Shown one piece after another: positions 1 to 10,300 of a DNA stretch of 64,000 nucleotides. Under the pieces are notes generated by a model, which saw only the letters and a program-made list of their open reading frames with translations, was not told the origin of the DNA and made no database searches. The position numbers and the translations under genes were made by a program. This stretch comes from Mercenaria mercenaria (lineage: Eukaryota > Mollusca > Bivalvia > Venerida > Veneridae), in contig NC_069362.1 of the NCBI RefSeq assembly GCF_021730395.1, positions 75,594,001 through 75,658,000 of the forward strand, read 5' to 3'. The stretch's first letter is position 1, and each line of letters starts with the position of its first letter.

Positions 1-79
1 TCACTGAACCATTTGTTTTTCAGTTTATATAATAGCAAAGATTCTACTGCTGTCATTGTCTAGAATGTAGCCCTTCCTT

Positions 80-147
80 TGGTAATGATGAGTGGAACTT
101 GCCCTCTCTGATCCAATGATTGAGAGTTGTTTCCTGTCACTGAACCA
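80..147 (+). ncRNA. C/D-box snoRNA, family 2 (18S guide), copy 1
   Basis: Short stem TGGT/ACCA, box C ATGATGA, guide ACTTGCCCTC next to D' CTGA, C' ATGATTG, box D CTGA. The guide is complementary to GAGGGCAAGT in the conserved 18S rRNA segment before GCCAGCAGCCGCGG. By the D'+5 rule the middle G of GGG would be modified, which I believe is the human 18S Gm601 (SNORD103) site. Confidence 0.75.
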
Positions 148-215
148 TTTGTTTTTCAGTTTATATATTAGCAAAGATTCTACTGCTGTCGTGGTCCAGA
201 TTGTGGCCATTCTTT

Positions 216-283
216 TGGTAATGATGAGTAGAACTTGCCCTCTCTGATCCAATGATTGAGAGTTGTTTCCTGTCACTGAACCA
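216..283 (+). ncRNA. C/D-box snoRNA, family 2, copy 2
   Basis: Boxes, guide and stem as in copy 1, with one substitution after box C (AGTAGAACTTG). Confidence 0.74.
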
Positions 284-351
284 TTTGTTTTTCAGTTTAT
301 ATATTAGCAAAGATTCTACTGCTGTCATTGTCTAAAATGTAGCCCTTCCTT

Positions 352-419
352 TGATGATGATGAGTGGAACTTGCCCTCTCTGATCCAATGATTGAGAGTT
401 GTTTACTGTCACTGAACCA
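352..419 (+). ncRNA. C/D-box snoRNA, family 2, copy 3
   Basis: Box C lies in TGATGATGATGAG. Guide, D', C' and D are intact, but the 5' stem is altered. Confidence 0.68.
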
Positions 420-608
420 TTGTTGAGGTACTGTTAAGAGAGGATATCTAGAGCACTGTGTTGAACTTTTGACTTCTGTTGGAAAGTGGCTAGCCTTGAC
501 TCTACAGATTGTGTGCTGTATGCAAGATTTAAACATTGATTTAATATGCTGACTGTAATGTTAGTGTTAGGTTATAAATTGGATGTGTACGTAGTACTAA
601 GTACATGT

Positions 609-678
609 GTGTGTTGTGATGAAAAAAAAACTTTCCCTCAGCTGAGTCATGATGGATCTTGTTTTTTCTGAAGCACAC
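609..678 (+). ncRNA. C/D-box snoRNA, family 3, copy 1
   Basis: Stem GTGTGT/GCACAC (one G-U), box C GTGATGA, D' CTGA, C' ATGATGG and box D CTGA, in correct order and spacing. Upstream of D' is AACTTTCCCT, complementary to AGGGAAAGTT of 28S rRNA, but offset three bases from D', so the target is tentative. Confidence 0.7.
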
Positions 679-837
679 GAAGGGAATGAACGCACAACTT
701 TGTTGTTGTTCTTTGTAACACAAAAACTGGTATCAACTGAAAGAGTACATTATCATTGCTGGAAGGCATATTTCAGAGAAAACTGCACATTTTGAATATT
801 TTAGAACAACAGGGAATCAAATGTTCTGTTGTTTCAG

Positions 838-901
838 AACAGGTTATTGGCTGTTAGCACTGTGTCATAAATAGAAAATCTGTTTCCCACATTGACTTGT
901 T
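838..901 (+). pseudogene. Fossil copy of C/D snoRNA family 1
   Basis: Aligns along its length with the family-1 snoRNAs downstream (AACAGGTT at the start, TTAGCACTGTGTCATAA in the guide region, CACATTGACTTGTT at the end), but box C is lost and box D reads TTGA. Duplicated at 6170-6232. Confidence 0.6.
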
Positions 902-977
902 TCATTCTCAGAAACTTAACAGTGTTGGCTTCTTTACATTGTTGAATTGATTGCAGAAAAAGTTTTCATTTTCTTGC

Positions 978-1048
978 AACAAGTGTGGTGAAATTGTGAG
1001 CACTGGGTTATGACAAAATTCTGATTCCATTTGCCACACTGACTTGTT
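978..1048 (+). ncRNA. C/D-box snoRNA, family 1 (28S guide), copy 1
   Basis: Terminal stem AACAAG/CTTGTT, weakened box C (GTGGTGA), guide GAGCACTGGG placed two bases before a D'-like ATGA, C'-like TGATT and box D CTGA. The guide is complementary to CCCAGTGCTC of 28S rRNA. By position from D' the third C of CCC would be 2'-O-methylated, the site I associate with human SNORD88 (28S Cm3680); that correspondence is from memory. Confidence 0.72.
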
Positions 1049-1130
1049 TAATTGACAGAAACTGAACAGTTTTGACCTCAGTATATTGTTGAATTGAGTG
1101 CTAATGGGGAAAAATATTGCTATTTCTTGC

Positions 1131-1206
1131 AACAAGTATATTAAAATTATGAACACTGGGTTATAATGATATAATTTTTTGATTCCATTTGCCACACTGA
1201 CTTGTT
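1131..1206 (+). pseudogene. Family 1 snoRNA, degenerate copy 2
   Basis: Keeps the AACAAG/CTTGTT stem, box D and most of the guide (AACACTGGGTTATAATGA), but box C reads TATATTA. Its duplicate at 6459-6534 has the same loss, so decay preceded the segmental duplication. Confidence 0.65.
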
Positions 1207-1269
1207 TCATTGTCAGAATAGTGTTGACCCATGTTCATTGCAGATGGTAAAAAAGGTGTCATTTCTTGC

Positions 1270-1340
1270 AACAAGTATGATGAAATTGTGAGCACTGGGT
1301 TATGATTAACTTGTGATTCCATCTGCCACACTGACTTGTT
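1270..1340 (+). ncRNA. C/D-box snoRNA, family 1, copy 3
   Basis: All elements intact: stem AACAAG/CTTGTT, box C ATGATGA, guide GAGCACTGGG with D' ATGA, C' TGATT, and TGCCACA directly before box D CTGA. Its 3' end touches the repeat element at 1341. Confidence 0.87.
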
Positions 1341-3080
1341 AGCTCACCTGTCACAAAGTGACAAGGTGAGCTTTTGTGATCGCGTGGTGTCCGTCGTCCG
1401 TCCGTCCGTGCGTCCGTAAACTTTTGCTTGTGACCACTCTAGAGGTCACATTTTTCATGGGATCTTTATGAAAAATGGTCAGAATGTTCATCTTGATGAT
1501 ATCTAGGTCAAGTTTGAAACTGGGTCACATGCCATCAAAAACTAGGTCAGTAGGTCTAAAAATAGAAAAACCTTGTGACCTCTCTAGAGGCCATATATTT
1601 CATAAGATCTTCATGAAAATTGGTCATAATGTTCACCTTGATGATATCTAGGTCAAGTTCGAAACTGGGTCACGTGGGGTCAAAAACTAGGTCAGTAGGT
1701 CTAAATATAGAAAAACCTTGTGACCTCTCTAGAGGCCATATTTTTCATGAGATCTTCATGAATATTGGTCAGAATGTTTATCTTGATGATATCTAGGTCA
1801 GGTTCGAAACTGGGTAACGTAGGGTCAAAAACTAGGTCATTAGGTCTAAAAATAGAAAAACCTTGTGACCTCTCTAGAGGCCATATTTCTCAATGCATCT
1901 TCATGAAAATTGGTCAGAATGTTCATCTTGATGATATCTAGGTCAAGTTCGAAACTGGGTCACGTGGGGTTAAAAACTAGGTCAGTAGAACTAAAAATAG
2001 AAAAACCTTGTGACCTCTCTAGAGGCCATATTTTTCATGAGATCTTCATGAATATTGGTCAGAATGTTCATCTTGATGATATCTAGGTCAAGTTCGAAAC
2101 TGGGTCATGTGGGTTCAAAAACTAGGTCAGTAGATCTAAAAATAGAAAAACCTTGTGACCTCTCTAGTGGCCATATTTGTCAATGGATCTTCATGAAAAT
2201 TGGTCAGAATGTTCACCTTGATGATATCTAGGTCAAGTTCGAAACTGGGTCATGTGCGGTCAAGAACTAGGTCAGTAAGTCTAAAAATAGGAAAACCTTG
2301 TGACCTCTCTAGAGGCAATATTTTTCAATGGATCTTCATGAAAATTGGTCAGAATGTTTACCTTGAAGATATCTAGGTCAAGTTCGAAACTGGGTCACGT
2401 AGGGTTAAAAACTAGGTCAGTAGATCTAAAAATAGAAAAACCTTGTGACCTCTCTAGAGGCCATGTTTTTCATGAGATCTTCATGAATATTGGTCAGAAT
2501 GTTCATCTTGATGATATCTAAGTCAGATTCGAAACTGGGTCACGTGGGGTCAAAAACTAGGTCAGTAGGTCTAAAAATAGAAAAACCTTGTGACCTCTCT
2601 AGAGGCCATATTTCTCAATGGATCTTCATGAAAATTGGTGAGAATGTTCAGCTTGATGATATCTAGGTCAGGTTCGTAACTGGGTCATGTGCGGTCAAAA
2701 ACTAGGTCATTAGGTCGAAAAATAGAAAAACCTTGTGACCTCTCTAGAGGCCATATTTTTTACGAGATCTTCATGAAAATTGGTGAGAATGTTCACCTTG
2801 ATGATATCTAGGTCAAGTTTAAAAGTGGGTCATGTGCCTTCAAAAACTAGGTCATTAGGTCAAATAATAGAAAAACCTTGTGACCTCTCTAGAGGCCATA
2901 TTTTTCAATGGATCTTCATGAAAATTGGTCAGAATTTTTTATCTTGATGATATCTAGGTCACATGTGCTCAAAAACAAGGTCACTTTGTCAAATAATAGA
3001 AATAACGATGTCATACTCAGTTGAACACTGGGTCATGTGGAGATAGGTGAGCGATTCAGGACCATCATGGTCCTCTTGTT
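1341..3080 (+). mobile_element. Non-autonomous repeat element, A-type, about 11 internal units
   Basis: Begins with an imperfect palindrome (AGCTCACCTGTCACAAAG then its complement), then TTTTGTGATCGC, a CCGT-rich microsatellite, about 11 units of 145 bp, and ends with GGACCATCATGGTCC and CTCTTGTT. It has no coding capacity; the open frames are translations of the units. The structure resembles pearl and Helentron-associated HINE elements (inference). The empty site is known (6660-6680). Confidence 0.85.
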
Positions 3081-3161
3081 TTAAAATATGCAATAAGGAA
3101 AACTTCAGCATTTTCATTGAATTGTTTGCTGAGTAACGCAGCAGTTAAACCTGGCTTTAAC

Positions 3162-3232
3162 AACAAGTATGATGAAATTGTGAGCACTGGGTTATGATTA
3201 ATTTGTGATTCCAATTGCCACACTGACAATTC
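3162..3232 (+). ncRNA. C/D-box snoRNA, family 1, copy 4 (3' stem eroded)
   Basis: Boxes C, D', C' and D and the 28S guide are intact. The 3' side of the terminal stem (CAATTC instead of CTTGTT) no longer pairs, so processing may be impaired. Confidence 0.72.
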
Positions 3233-3302
3233 ATTGACAGAAACTAAACAGTTTTTACCTCAGTATATTGTTGAATTGATTGCAGATGTTGTCTTTTCTT
3301 GC

Positions 3303-3373
3303 AACAAGTATGATGAAATTGTGAGCACTGGGTTATGATTAATTTGTGATTCTATTTGCCACACTGACTTGTT
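3303..3373 (+). ncRNA. C/D-box snoRNA, family 1, copy 5
   Basis: All boxes, guide and the six-base-pair terminal stem are intact. Confidence 0.87.
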
Positions 3374-3454
3374 GTAAAATATGCAATAAGGAAAACTTCA
3401 GCATTTTCATTGAATTGTTTGTAGAGTAAGGCAGCAGTTATACCTGGCTTTAAC

Positions 3455-3525
3455 AACAAGTATGATGAAATTGTGAGCACTGGGTTATGATTAATTTGTG
3501 ATTCAAATTGCCACACTGACAATTC
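3455..3525 (+). ncRNA. C/D-box snoRNA, family 1, copy 6 (3' stem eroded)
   Basis: Boxes and 28S guide intact. The 3' stem carries the same change as copy 4, and the second guide region reads CAAATTGCC. Confidence 0.7.
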
Positions 3526-3595
3526 ATTGACAGAAACTAAACAGTTTTTACCTCAGTATATTATTGAATTGATTGCAAATGTTGTCTTTTCCTGC

Positions 3596-3666
3596 AACAA
3601 GTATGATGAAATTGTGAGCACTGGGTTATGATTAATTTGTGATTCCATTTGCCACACTGACTTGTT
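3596..3666 (+). ncRNA. C/D-box snoRNA, family 1, copy 7
   Basis: All boxes, guide and terminal stem intact. Confidence 0.87.
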
Positions 3667-3803
3667 TTGAGTTTGAAACATGATACAGACTTGGTGGTCT
3701 ACGTTGTTTTTCATGATTTACTGCATTTTGTTGCTTTCTATAAACATTTCACTAGCAACCTTTCAGTTTATATAATAGCAAAGATTCTACTGCTGTCATT
3801 TTA

Positions 3804-5529
3804 AGCTCACCTGTCACAAAGTGACAAGGTGAGCTTTTGTGATCGCGCGGTGTCCGTCGACCGTCCGTGCGTGCGTGCGTCCGTCCGTAAACTTTTGCTT
3901 GTGACCACTCTAGAGGTCACATTTTTCATGGGATCTTTATGAAAGTTGGTCAGAATGTTCACCTTGATGATATCTAGGTCAAGTTCGTAACTGGGTCACG
4001 TGCCATCAAAAACTAGGTCAGTAGGTCTGAAAATAGAAAAACCTTGTGACCTCTCTAGAGGCCATATATTTCACAAGATCTTCATGAAAATTGGTCAGAA
4101 TGTTCACCTTGATGATATCTAGGTCAAGTTCGGAACTGGGTCACGTGGGGTCAAAAACTAGGTCAGTAGGTCTAAAAATAGAAAAACCTTGTGACCTCTC
4201 TAGAGGCCATATTTTTCATGAGATCTTCATGAATATTGGTCAGAATGTTCACCTTGATGATATCTAGGTCAAGTTCGAAACTGGGTCACGTGGGGTCAAA
4301 AACTAGGTCATGTCTAAAAATAGAAAAACCTTTTGACCTCTCTAGAGGCCATTTTTCTCAATGGATCTTCATGAAAATTGGTCAGAATGTTCACCTTGAT
4401 GATATCTAGGTCAAGTTCGAAACTGGGTCACGTGGGGGTAAAAACTAGGTCAGTAGATCTAAAAATAGAAAAACCTTGTGACCTCTCTAGAGGCCATATT
4501 TTTCATGAGATCTTCATGAATATTGATCAGAAATATCTAGGTCAAGTTCGATACTGGGTCATGTTGGATCAAAAACTAGGTCAGTAGGTCTAAAAATAGA
4601 AAAACCTTTTGACCTCTCTAGAGGCCATATTTCTCAATGGATCTTCATGAAAATTGGTCAGAATGTTCACCTTGATGATATCTAGGTCAAGTTCGAAACT
4701 GGGTCACGTGCGGTCAAAAACTAGGTCAGTAGGTCTAAAAATAGAAAAACCTTGTGACCTCTCTAGAGGCCATATTTTTCAATGGATCTTCATGAAAATT
4801 GGTCAGAATGTTTACCTTGATGATATCTAAATCAAGTTCGGAACTGGGTCACGTGGGGTTAAAAACTAGGTCAGTAGATCTAAAAATAGAAAAACCTTGT
4901 GACCTCTCTAGAGGCCATATTTTTCATGAGATCTTCATGAATATTGGTCAGAATGTTCACCTTGATGATATCTAGGTTAGGTTCGAAACTGGGTCACGGG
5001 TCAAAAACTAGGTCAGTAGGTCTAAAAATAGAAAAACCTTGTGACCTCTCTAGAGGCCATATTTCTCAATGGATCTTCATGAAAACTGGTGAGAATGTTC
5101 AGCTTGATGATATCTAGGTCAGGTTCGTAACTGGGTCATGTGCGGTCAAAAACTAGGTCAGTAGGTCGAAAAATAGAAAAACCTTGTGACCTCTCTAGAG
5201 GCCATATTTTTCACGAGATCTTCATGAAAATTGGTGAGAATGTTCACCTTGATGATATCTGGGTCAGGTTTAAAAGTGGGTCACGTGCCTTCAAAAACTA
5301 GGTCATAAGGTCAAATAATAGAAAAAGCTTGTGACCTCTAGAGGCCATATTTTTCAATGGATCTTCATGAAAATTGGTCAGAATTTCTTATCTTGATGAT
5401 ATCTAGGTCACATGTGCTCAAAAACTAGGTCACTATGTCAAATAATAGAAATAACGACGTCATACTCAGTTCAACACTGGGTCATGTGGGGATAGGTGAG
5501 CGATTCAGGACCATCATGGTCCTCTTGTT
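3804..5529 (+). mobile_element. A-type repeat element, second copy
   Basis: Same ends and internal units as 1341-3080, inserted in the family-2 snoRNA spacer (TGTCATTTTA on the left, TTTAGAATGTAG on the right). The two copies share unit order, so one may have arisen by local duplication. Confidence 0.85.
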
Positions 5530-5548
5530 TAGAATGTAGCCCTTCCTT

Positions 5549-5616
5549 TGGTAATGATGAGTGGAACTTGCCCTCTCTGATCAAATGATTGAGAGTTGTT
5601 TCCTGTCACTGAACCA
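5549..5616 (+). ncRNA. C/D-box snoRNA, family 2, copy 4
   Basis: Intact boxes, guide and stem, in the second half of the segmental duplication. Confidence 0.74.
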
Positions 5617-5684
5617 TTTGTTTTTCAGTTTATATATTCATAAAGCTTCTACTGCTGTCATTGTCTAGAATGTAGCCCTTCCTT

Positions 5685-5752
5685 TGGTAATGATGAGTGG
5701 AACTTGCCCTCTCTGATCAAATGATTGAGAGTTGTTTCCTGTCACTGAACCA
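5685..5752 (+). ncRNA. C/D-box snoRNA, family 2, copy 5
   Basis: Intact boxes, guide and stem. Aligns with copy 3 in the duplication but keeps the better 5' end. Confidence 0.74.
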
Positions 5753-5941
5753 TTGTTGAGGTACTGTTAAGAGAGGATATCTAGAGCACTGTGTTGAACT
5801 TTTGACTTCTGTTGGAAAGTGGCTAGCCTTGACTCTACAGATTGTGTGCTGTATGCAAGATTTAAACATTGATTTAATATGCTGACTGTAATGTTAGTGT
5901 TAGGTTATAAATTGGATGTGTATGTAGTACTAAGTACAAGT

Positions 5942-6010
5942 GTGTGTTGTGATGAAAAAAAACTTTCCCTCAGCTGAGTCATGATGGATCTTGTTTTTTC
6001 TGAAGCACAT
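5942..6010 (+). ncRNA. C/D-box snoRNA, family 3, copy 2
   Basis: Duplicate of 609-678. All four boxes are kept, and the 3' stem is GCACAT, still pairing through an extra G-U. Confidence 0.7.
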
Positions 6011-6169
6011 GAAGGGAATGAACACACAACTTTGTTGTTGTTCTTTGTAACACAAAAACTGGTATCAACTGAAAGAGTACATTATCATTGCTGGAAGGCA
6101 CATTTCAGAGAAAACTGCACATTTTGAATATTTTAGAACAACAGGGAATCAAATGTTTTGTTGTTTCAG

Positions 6170-6232
6170 AACAGGTTATTGACTGTTAGCACTGTGTCAT
6201 AAATAGAGAATCTGTTTCCCACATTGACTTGA
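6170..6232 (+). pseudogene. Fossil copy of C/D snoRNA family 1 (duplicate)
   Basis: Segmental duplicate of the fossil at 838-901, with the 3' end further eroded (CTTGAAAC). Confidence 0.55.
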
Positions 6233-6305
6233 AACTCAGAAACTTAACAGTGTTGGCTTCTTTATATTGTTGAATTGATTGCTGAAAAAGTTTTCATTTT
6301 CTTGC

Positions 6306-6376
6306 AACAAGTGTGATGAAATTGTGAGCACTGGGTTATGACAAAATTCTGATTCCATTTGCCACACTGACTTGTT
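6306..6376 (+). ncRNA. C/D-box snoRNA, family 1, copy 8
   Basis: Duplicate of copy 1, but with a good box C (GTGATGA), so this member of the pair is the better preserved. Stem, guide and box D are intact. Confidence 0.87.
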
Positions 6377-6458
6377 TCATTGACAGAAACTGAACAGTTT
6401 TGACCTCAGTATATTGTTGAATTGAGTGCTAATGGGGAAAAAGATTACTATTTCTTGC

Positions 6459-6534
6459 AACAAGTATATTAAAATTATGAACTCTGGGTTATAATGATAT
6501 AATTTTTTGATTCCATTTGCCACACTGACTTGTT
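6459..6534 (+). pseudogene. Family 1 snoRNA, degenerate copy 9
   Basis: Duplicate of copy 2: box C lost, and the guide further changed (AACTCTGGG). Confidence 0.65.
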
Positions 6535-6597
6535 TCATTGTCAGAACAGTGTTGACCCATGTTCATTGCAGATGGTAAAAAAGGTGTCATTTCTTGC

Positions 6598-6668
6598 AAC
6601 AAGTATGATGAAATTGTGAGCACTGGGTTATGATTAACTTGTGATTCCATCTGCCACACTGACTTGTT
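6598..6668 (+). ncRNA. C/D-box snoRNA, family 1, copy 10
   Basis: Intact duplicate of copy 3. Here the flanking DNA continues without a repeat insertion (CTTGTTTTAAAATATG), giving the empty site for the element at 1341-3080. Confidence 0.87.
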
Positions 6669-6742
6669 TTAAAATATGCAATAAGGAAAAACTTTCATTG
6701 AGTTGTTTGCTGAGTAACGCAGCAGTTAAACCTGGCTTTAAC

Positions 6743-6813
6743 AACAAGTATGATGAAATTGTGAACACTGGGTTATGATTAATTTGTGATTCCAATTGCC
6801 ACACTGACTTAAT
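6743..6813 (+). ncRNA. C/D-box snoRNA, family 1, copy 11
   Basis: Boxes intact, but the guide has one change (GAACACTGGG) and the 3' stem is CTTAAT, so pairing is weakened. Confidence 0.72.
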
Positions 6814-6885
6814 TCATTGACAGAAACTAAACAGTTTTTACCTCAGTATATTGTTGAATTGATTGCAGATGTTGTCTTTTCCTGC

Positions 6886-6956
6886 AACAAGTATGATGAA
6901 ATTGTGAGCACTGGGTTATGATTAACTTGTGATTCTATTTGCCACACTGACTTATT
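6886..6956 (+). ncRNA. C/D-box snoRNA, family 1, copy 12
   Basis: Boxes and guide intact. The terminal stem has one mismatch (CTTATT). Confidence 0.82.
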
Positions 6957-7028
6957 CCATTGACAGAAACGAAACAGTTTTAACCTCGGTATATTGTTGA
7001 AATGATTGCAGATGTTGTCTTTTCCTGC

Positions 7029-7099
7029 AACAAGTATGATGAAATTGTGAGCACTGGGTTATGATTAACTTGTGATTCTATTTGCCACACTGACTTGTT
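7029..7099 (+). ncRNA. C/D-box snoRNA, family 1, copy 13
   Basis: All boxes, guide and terminal stem intact. Confidence 0.87.
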
Positions 7100-7180
7100 T
7101 TAAAATATGCAATAAGGAAAATTTCAGCATTTTCATTGAATTGTTTGTAGAGTAATGCAGCAGTTATACCTGGCTTTAAC

Positions 7181-7251
7181 AACAAGTATGATGAAATTGT
7201 GAGCACTGGGTTATGATTAATTTGTGATTCCATTTGCCACACTGACTTGTT
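7181..7251 (+). ncRNA. C/D-box snoRNA, family 1, copy 14
   Basis: All boxes, guide and terminal stem intact. Last member of the dense array before the CAG-ended transposon at 7379. Confidence 0.87.
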
Positions 7252-7378
7252 TTGAGTTTGAAACATGATACAAACTTGGTGGTCTACGTTGTTTTTCATG
7301 ATTTACTGCATTTTGTTGCTTTCTATAAACATGTCACTAGCAAACTTCTGTATTAACAATGACAAGTACATCAAGTTA

Positions 7379-10300
7379 CAGTGCTCCAGCTAGGATTAAA
7401 AAAGGGCAGGGTGCTCAGGGGTTCCATTTGACCCGGGACCCCGGGTCCAGACCCAGGAGATTTTCAAAAGACGCTCAAAGGACCCGGCAGAATACTTGCC
7501 TGTGCGTCCTTCGGGACCCGGGGGCATTTTCCTTTGATAATCCTTTCTCTTAGCATTAATTTCCTGCAGTAAAACTATTTCCACGATAGACACGTGTATT
7601 CAAAATAAACACTCGCGGTCATGCCCTCCTGCCTTTCTGCCTTTGATCTCTGCTAAATCCCGCCCTTTCTCCTGTAGACATGCCTCGCTGAGTTTTTTAT
7701 CAGCAAGTTACGTCACGGCGAGTGCACATAGGTAACAAGAATCAATGAAGTGTTGAGATTATTTGATAAAGCGAATCATGTGTACTGTCAAAAAAGGCGC
7801 CAATTATTAAATTATCGTAAGCAGCTGATTACCGAGCATGTGAAAGGTGCCCTGCAAGGTTTTTTCATGCCAACTTTAAATTAGACCATTGTTTAGTGAT
7901 CATATTGTAATTTCAACAAGAAACTTCACAAATTTTGATGAATTTTGAAAGCAAAAATAAGTTTAGAAATGTCCGTTCACGGGTCTAATTACCCCAGATG
8001 TCATATGCATATTTCCAAAATTCCTTAAGAAAACTGACTTTCAATGCAGTTTTTAATTATAAGTATCATCATTATTTGAGGAACTATCGCTGACTTAGCT
8101 TAGTTTGCCAAGTAAACTGAGCAAAAACTACTTTCCGATGACATTCTGAAAGTGTACCAGTATCCGGATAGTACATTTTGGATACATTTTTAGCTCATCT
8201 GATTTTTTGAAAAAAAATGATGAGTTATTGTCATCACTTGAGCGGTTGTCGGCGTCGGCGTCGGCGTCTGCGTCGGCGTTGCCTGGTTAAGTTTTATGTT
8301 TAGGTCAGCTTTTCTCCTAAACTATCAAAGCTATTGCTTTGAAACTTGGAATACTTGTTCACCATCATAAGCTGACCCTGTATAGCAAGAAACATAACTC
8401 CATCTTGCTTTTTGCAAGATTTATGGCCCCTTTTGTACTTAGAAAATATCAGATTTCTTGGTTAAGTTTTATGTTTAGGTCAACTTTTCTCCTAAACTAT
8501 CAAAGCTATTGCTTTGAAACTTGGAATACTTGTTCACCATCATAAGCAGACCCTGTACATCAAGAAACATAACTCCATCTTGCTTTTTGCAAGATTTATT
8601 GCCCCTTTTGGACTTAGAAAATCAGTTTTCTTGGTTAAGTTTTATGTTTAGGTCAGCTTTTATCCTAAACTATCAAAGCTATTGCTTTAAAACTTGCAAC
8701 ACTTGTTCACCATCATAAGTTGACCCTGTACAGCAAGAAACATAACTCCATCCTGCTTTTTGCAAGATTTATGGCCCCTTTTGGACTTAGAAAATATCAG
8801 ATTTCTTGGTTAAGTTTTATGTTTAGGTCAACTTTTTCTCTTAAACTATCAAAGCTATTGCTTTGAAACTTGCAACACTTGTTGACCATCATAAGCTGAC
8901 CCTGAACAGCAAGCAACATAACTCCATCTTGCTTTTTGCAATAATTATTGCCCCTTTTGGACTTAGAAAATCATTTTCTTGGTTGAGTATTATGTTTAAG
9001 TCAACTTTTCTCATAAACTATCAAAGCTATTGCTTTAAAACTTGCAACAGTTTTTCACCATCATAAGTGGACACTGAACATCAAGAAACATAACTCTATC
9101 CTGCTTTTTGCAAGAATGATGGCCCTTTTTAGACTTAGAAAATCATGGGTAGGACAATATTTCTATTACACAAAAAAAAATCAGATGAGCGTCAGCACCC
9201 GCAAGGTGGTGCTCTTGTTATAGAGAGTAGTAGCACTGTTCTGTTATTAAAAATGAAATGAAATATTGAAGAAAAACCTAATCAAAATAACATGAATTTT
9301 GATAAATATTATTTTACAATATGAGACTATATGACCTGAAACTGACATTTTTATTATGCTGTAACATGATCTTGGGTTTATTGTTTTCTTAGGTAAAGAT
9401 CTACGTATGATACTGAATAAAAAAATATAGTCAATTATATGGACGTGTTGGGACAGGACTCCTGTATTTTGGAAAAGGACCCTTCAAAATTTGGGCCCAA
9501 GGGTCCTGGGACTCTTGGGTTTTCGGGTCTAGTGGAACCCCTGGTGCTGGCACTGAAAAGGGCACTTCTGGGGTGGTGGTCGGTCCGGGACCGTGCTCCC
9601 CCGGGAAAAAAATATAACTGGTCCATGCATACAGTGCATTTTAACATACTTTAGGCATGGAATTTGGCATAATTTAGGCATGTTTTTTGGCACACTTTAG
9701 GTATGGTCTTTTAATAGGCTATGTCTGTCATCTCTAATGCATCTATTTATTAACTAAAAATTCTGCTGTTTGTATTTTACTTGGCATTGATTTTCAACTT
9801 GTAACATTTCTTTGTAATTGCATACTGAATAACAATATCTATGTGTTTAGGCTTATTTTACTTGCTACAATTTCAGTACACATCTTCTCCATGTAGGCTA
9901 CTTGATATTTATAAATTTATACCTGCAACATATTATATACAGAAAATAAAGTTTAAACTTCCACTTAAATAAATGAAATCAGGCAAAGTTTTTAACTTAC
10001 AACAGTCTAAAAGCAAGTTTAGCACTTGTAATAGACATATTCCGGGTATCCAAAATTTTATATCCGGATATGGTTACACTTTTTTCTAAAAGTCGTCGAA
10101 TGTCCAGTTTAAACAATATTTTTGAAAAAATATTATGATGCAAAGACAGTTTAACAGCATTTCACAGTATCTGACATTAAAGTGTACCCTGTCATTACAT
10201 CTTAGTAAACTAATTTCAAAGAAATCTTCATGAAAAAATGGCAATTTCACAAAGCAGACGACAACTTACTTTCGATTTCAAAAACTTGTAAAACGATAAA

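Larger units (their letters stand above)
297..6668 (+). repeat. Segmental duplication within the snoRNA array (about 297-1340 and 5530-6668)
   Basis: The two blocks are near-identical in the same order: family-2 snoRNA, a 190-bp spacer, family-3 snoRNA, fossil, then family-1 copies. Differences are point changes and small indels, so the duplication is fairly recent. The two repeat elements at 1341-3080 and 3804-5529 entered later or at the junction. Confidence 0.85.

Noticed and set aside
297-1210. Minus-strand frames of 79-100 codons over the snoRNA array
   Set aside because: They are antisense to structured snoRNA units and repeat with them, with no splice or family support.
1341-5529. A regularly spaced repeat array that could suggest CRISPR
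   Set aside because: Units are about 145 bp with no spacer/repeat alternation, in a spliced animal genome.
7359-9654. GC-rich overlapping frames on both strands near 7.4 and 9.5 kb
   Set aside because: They lie in subterminal segments of the CAG-ended transposon, show no family pattern, and mirror each other across strands.
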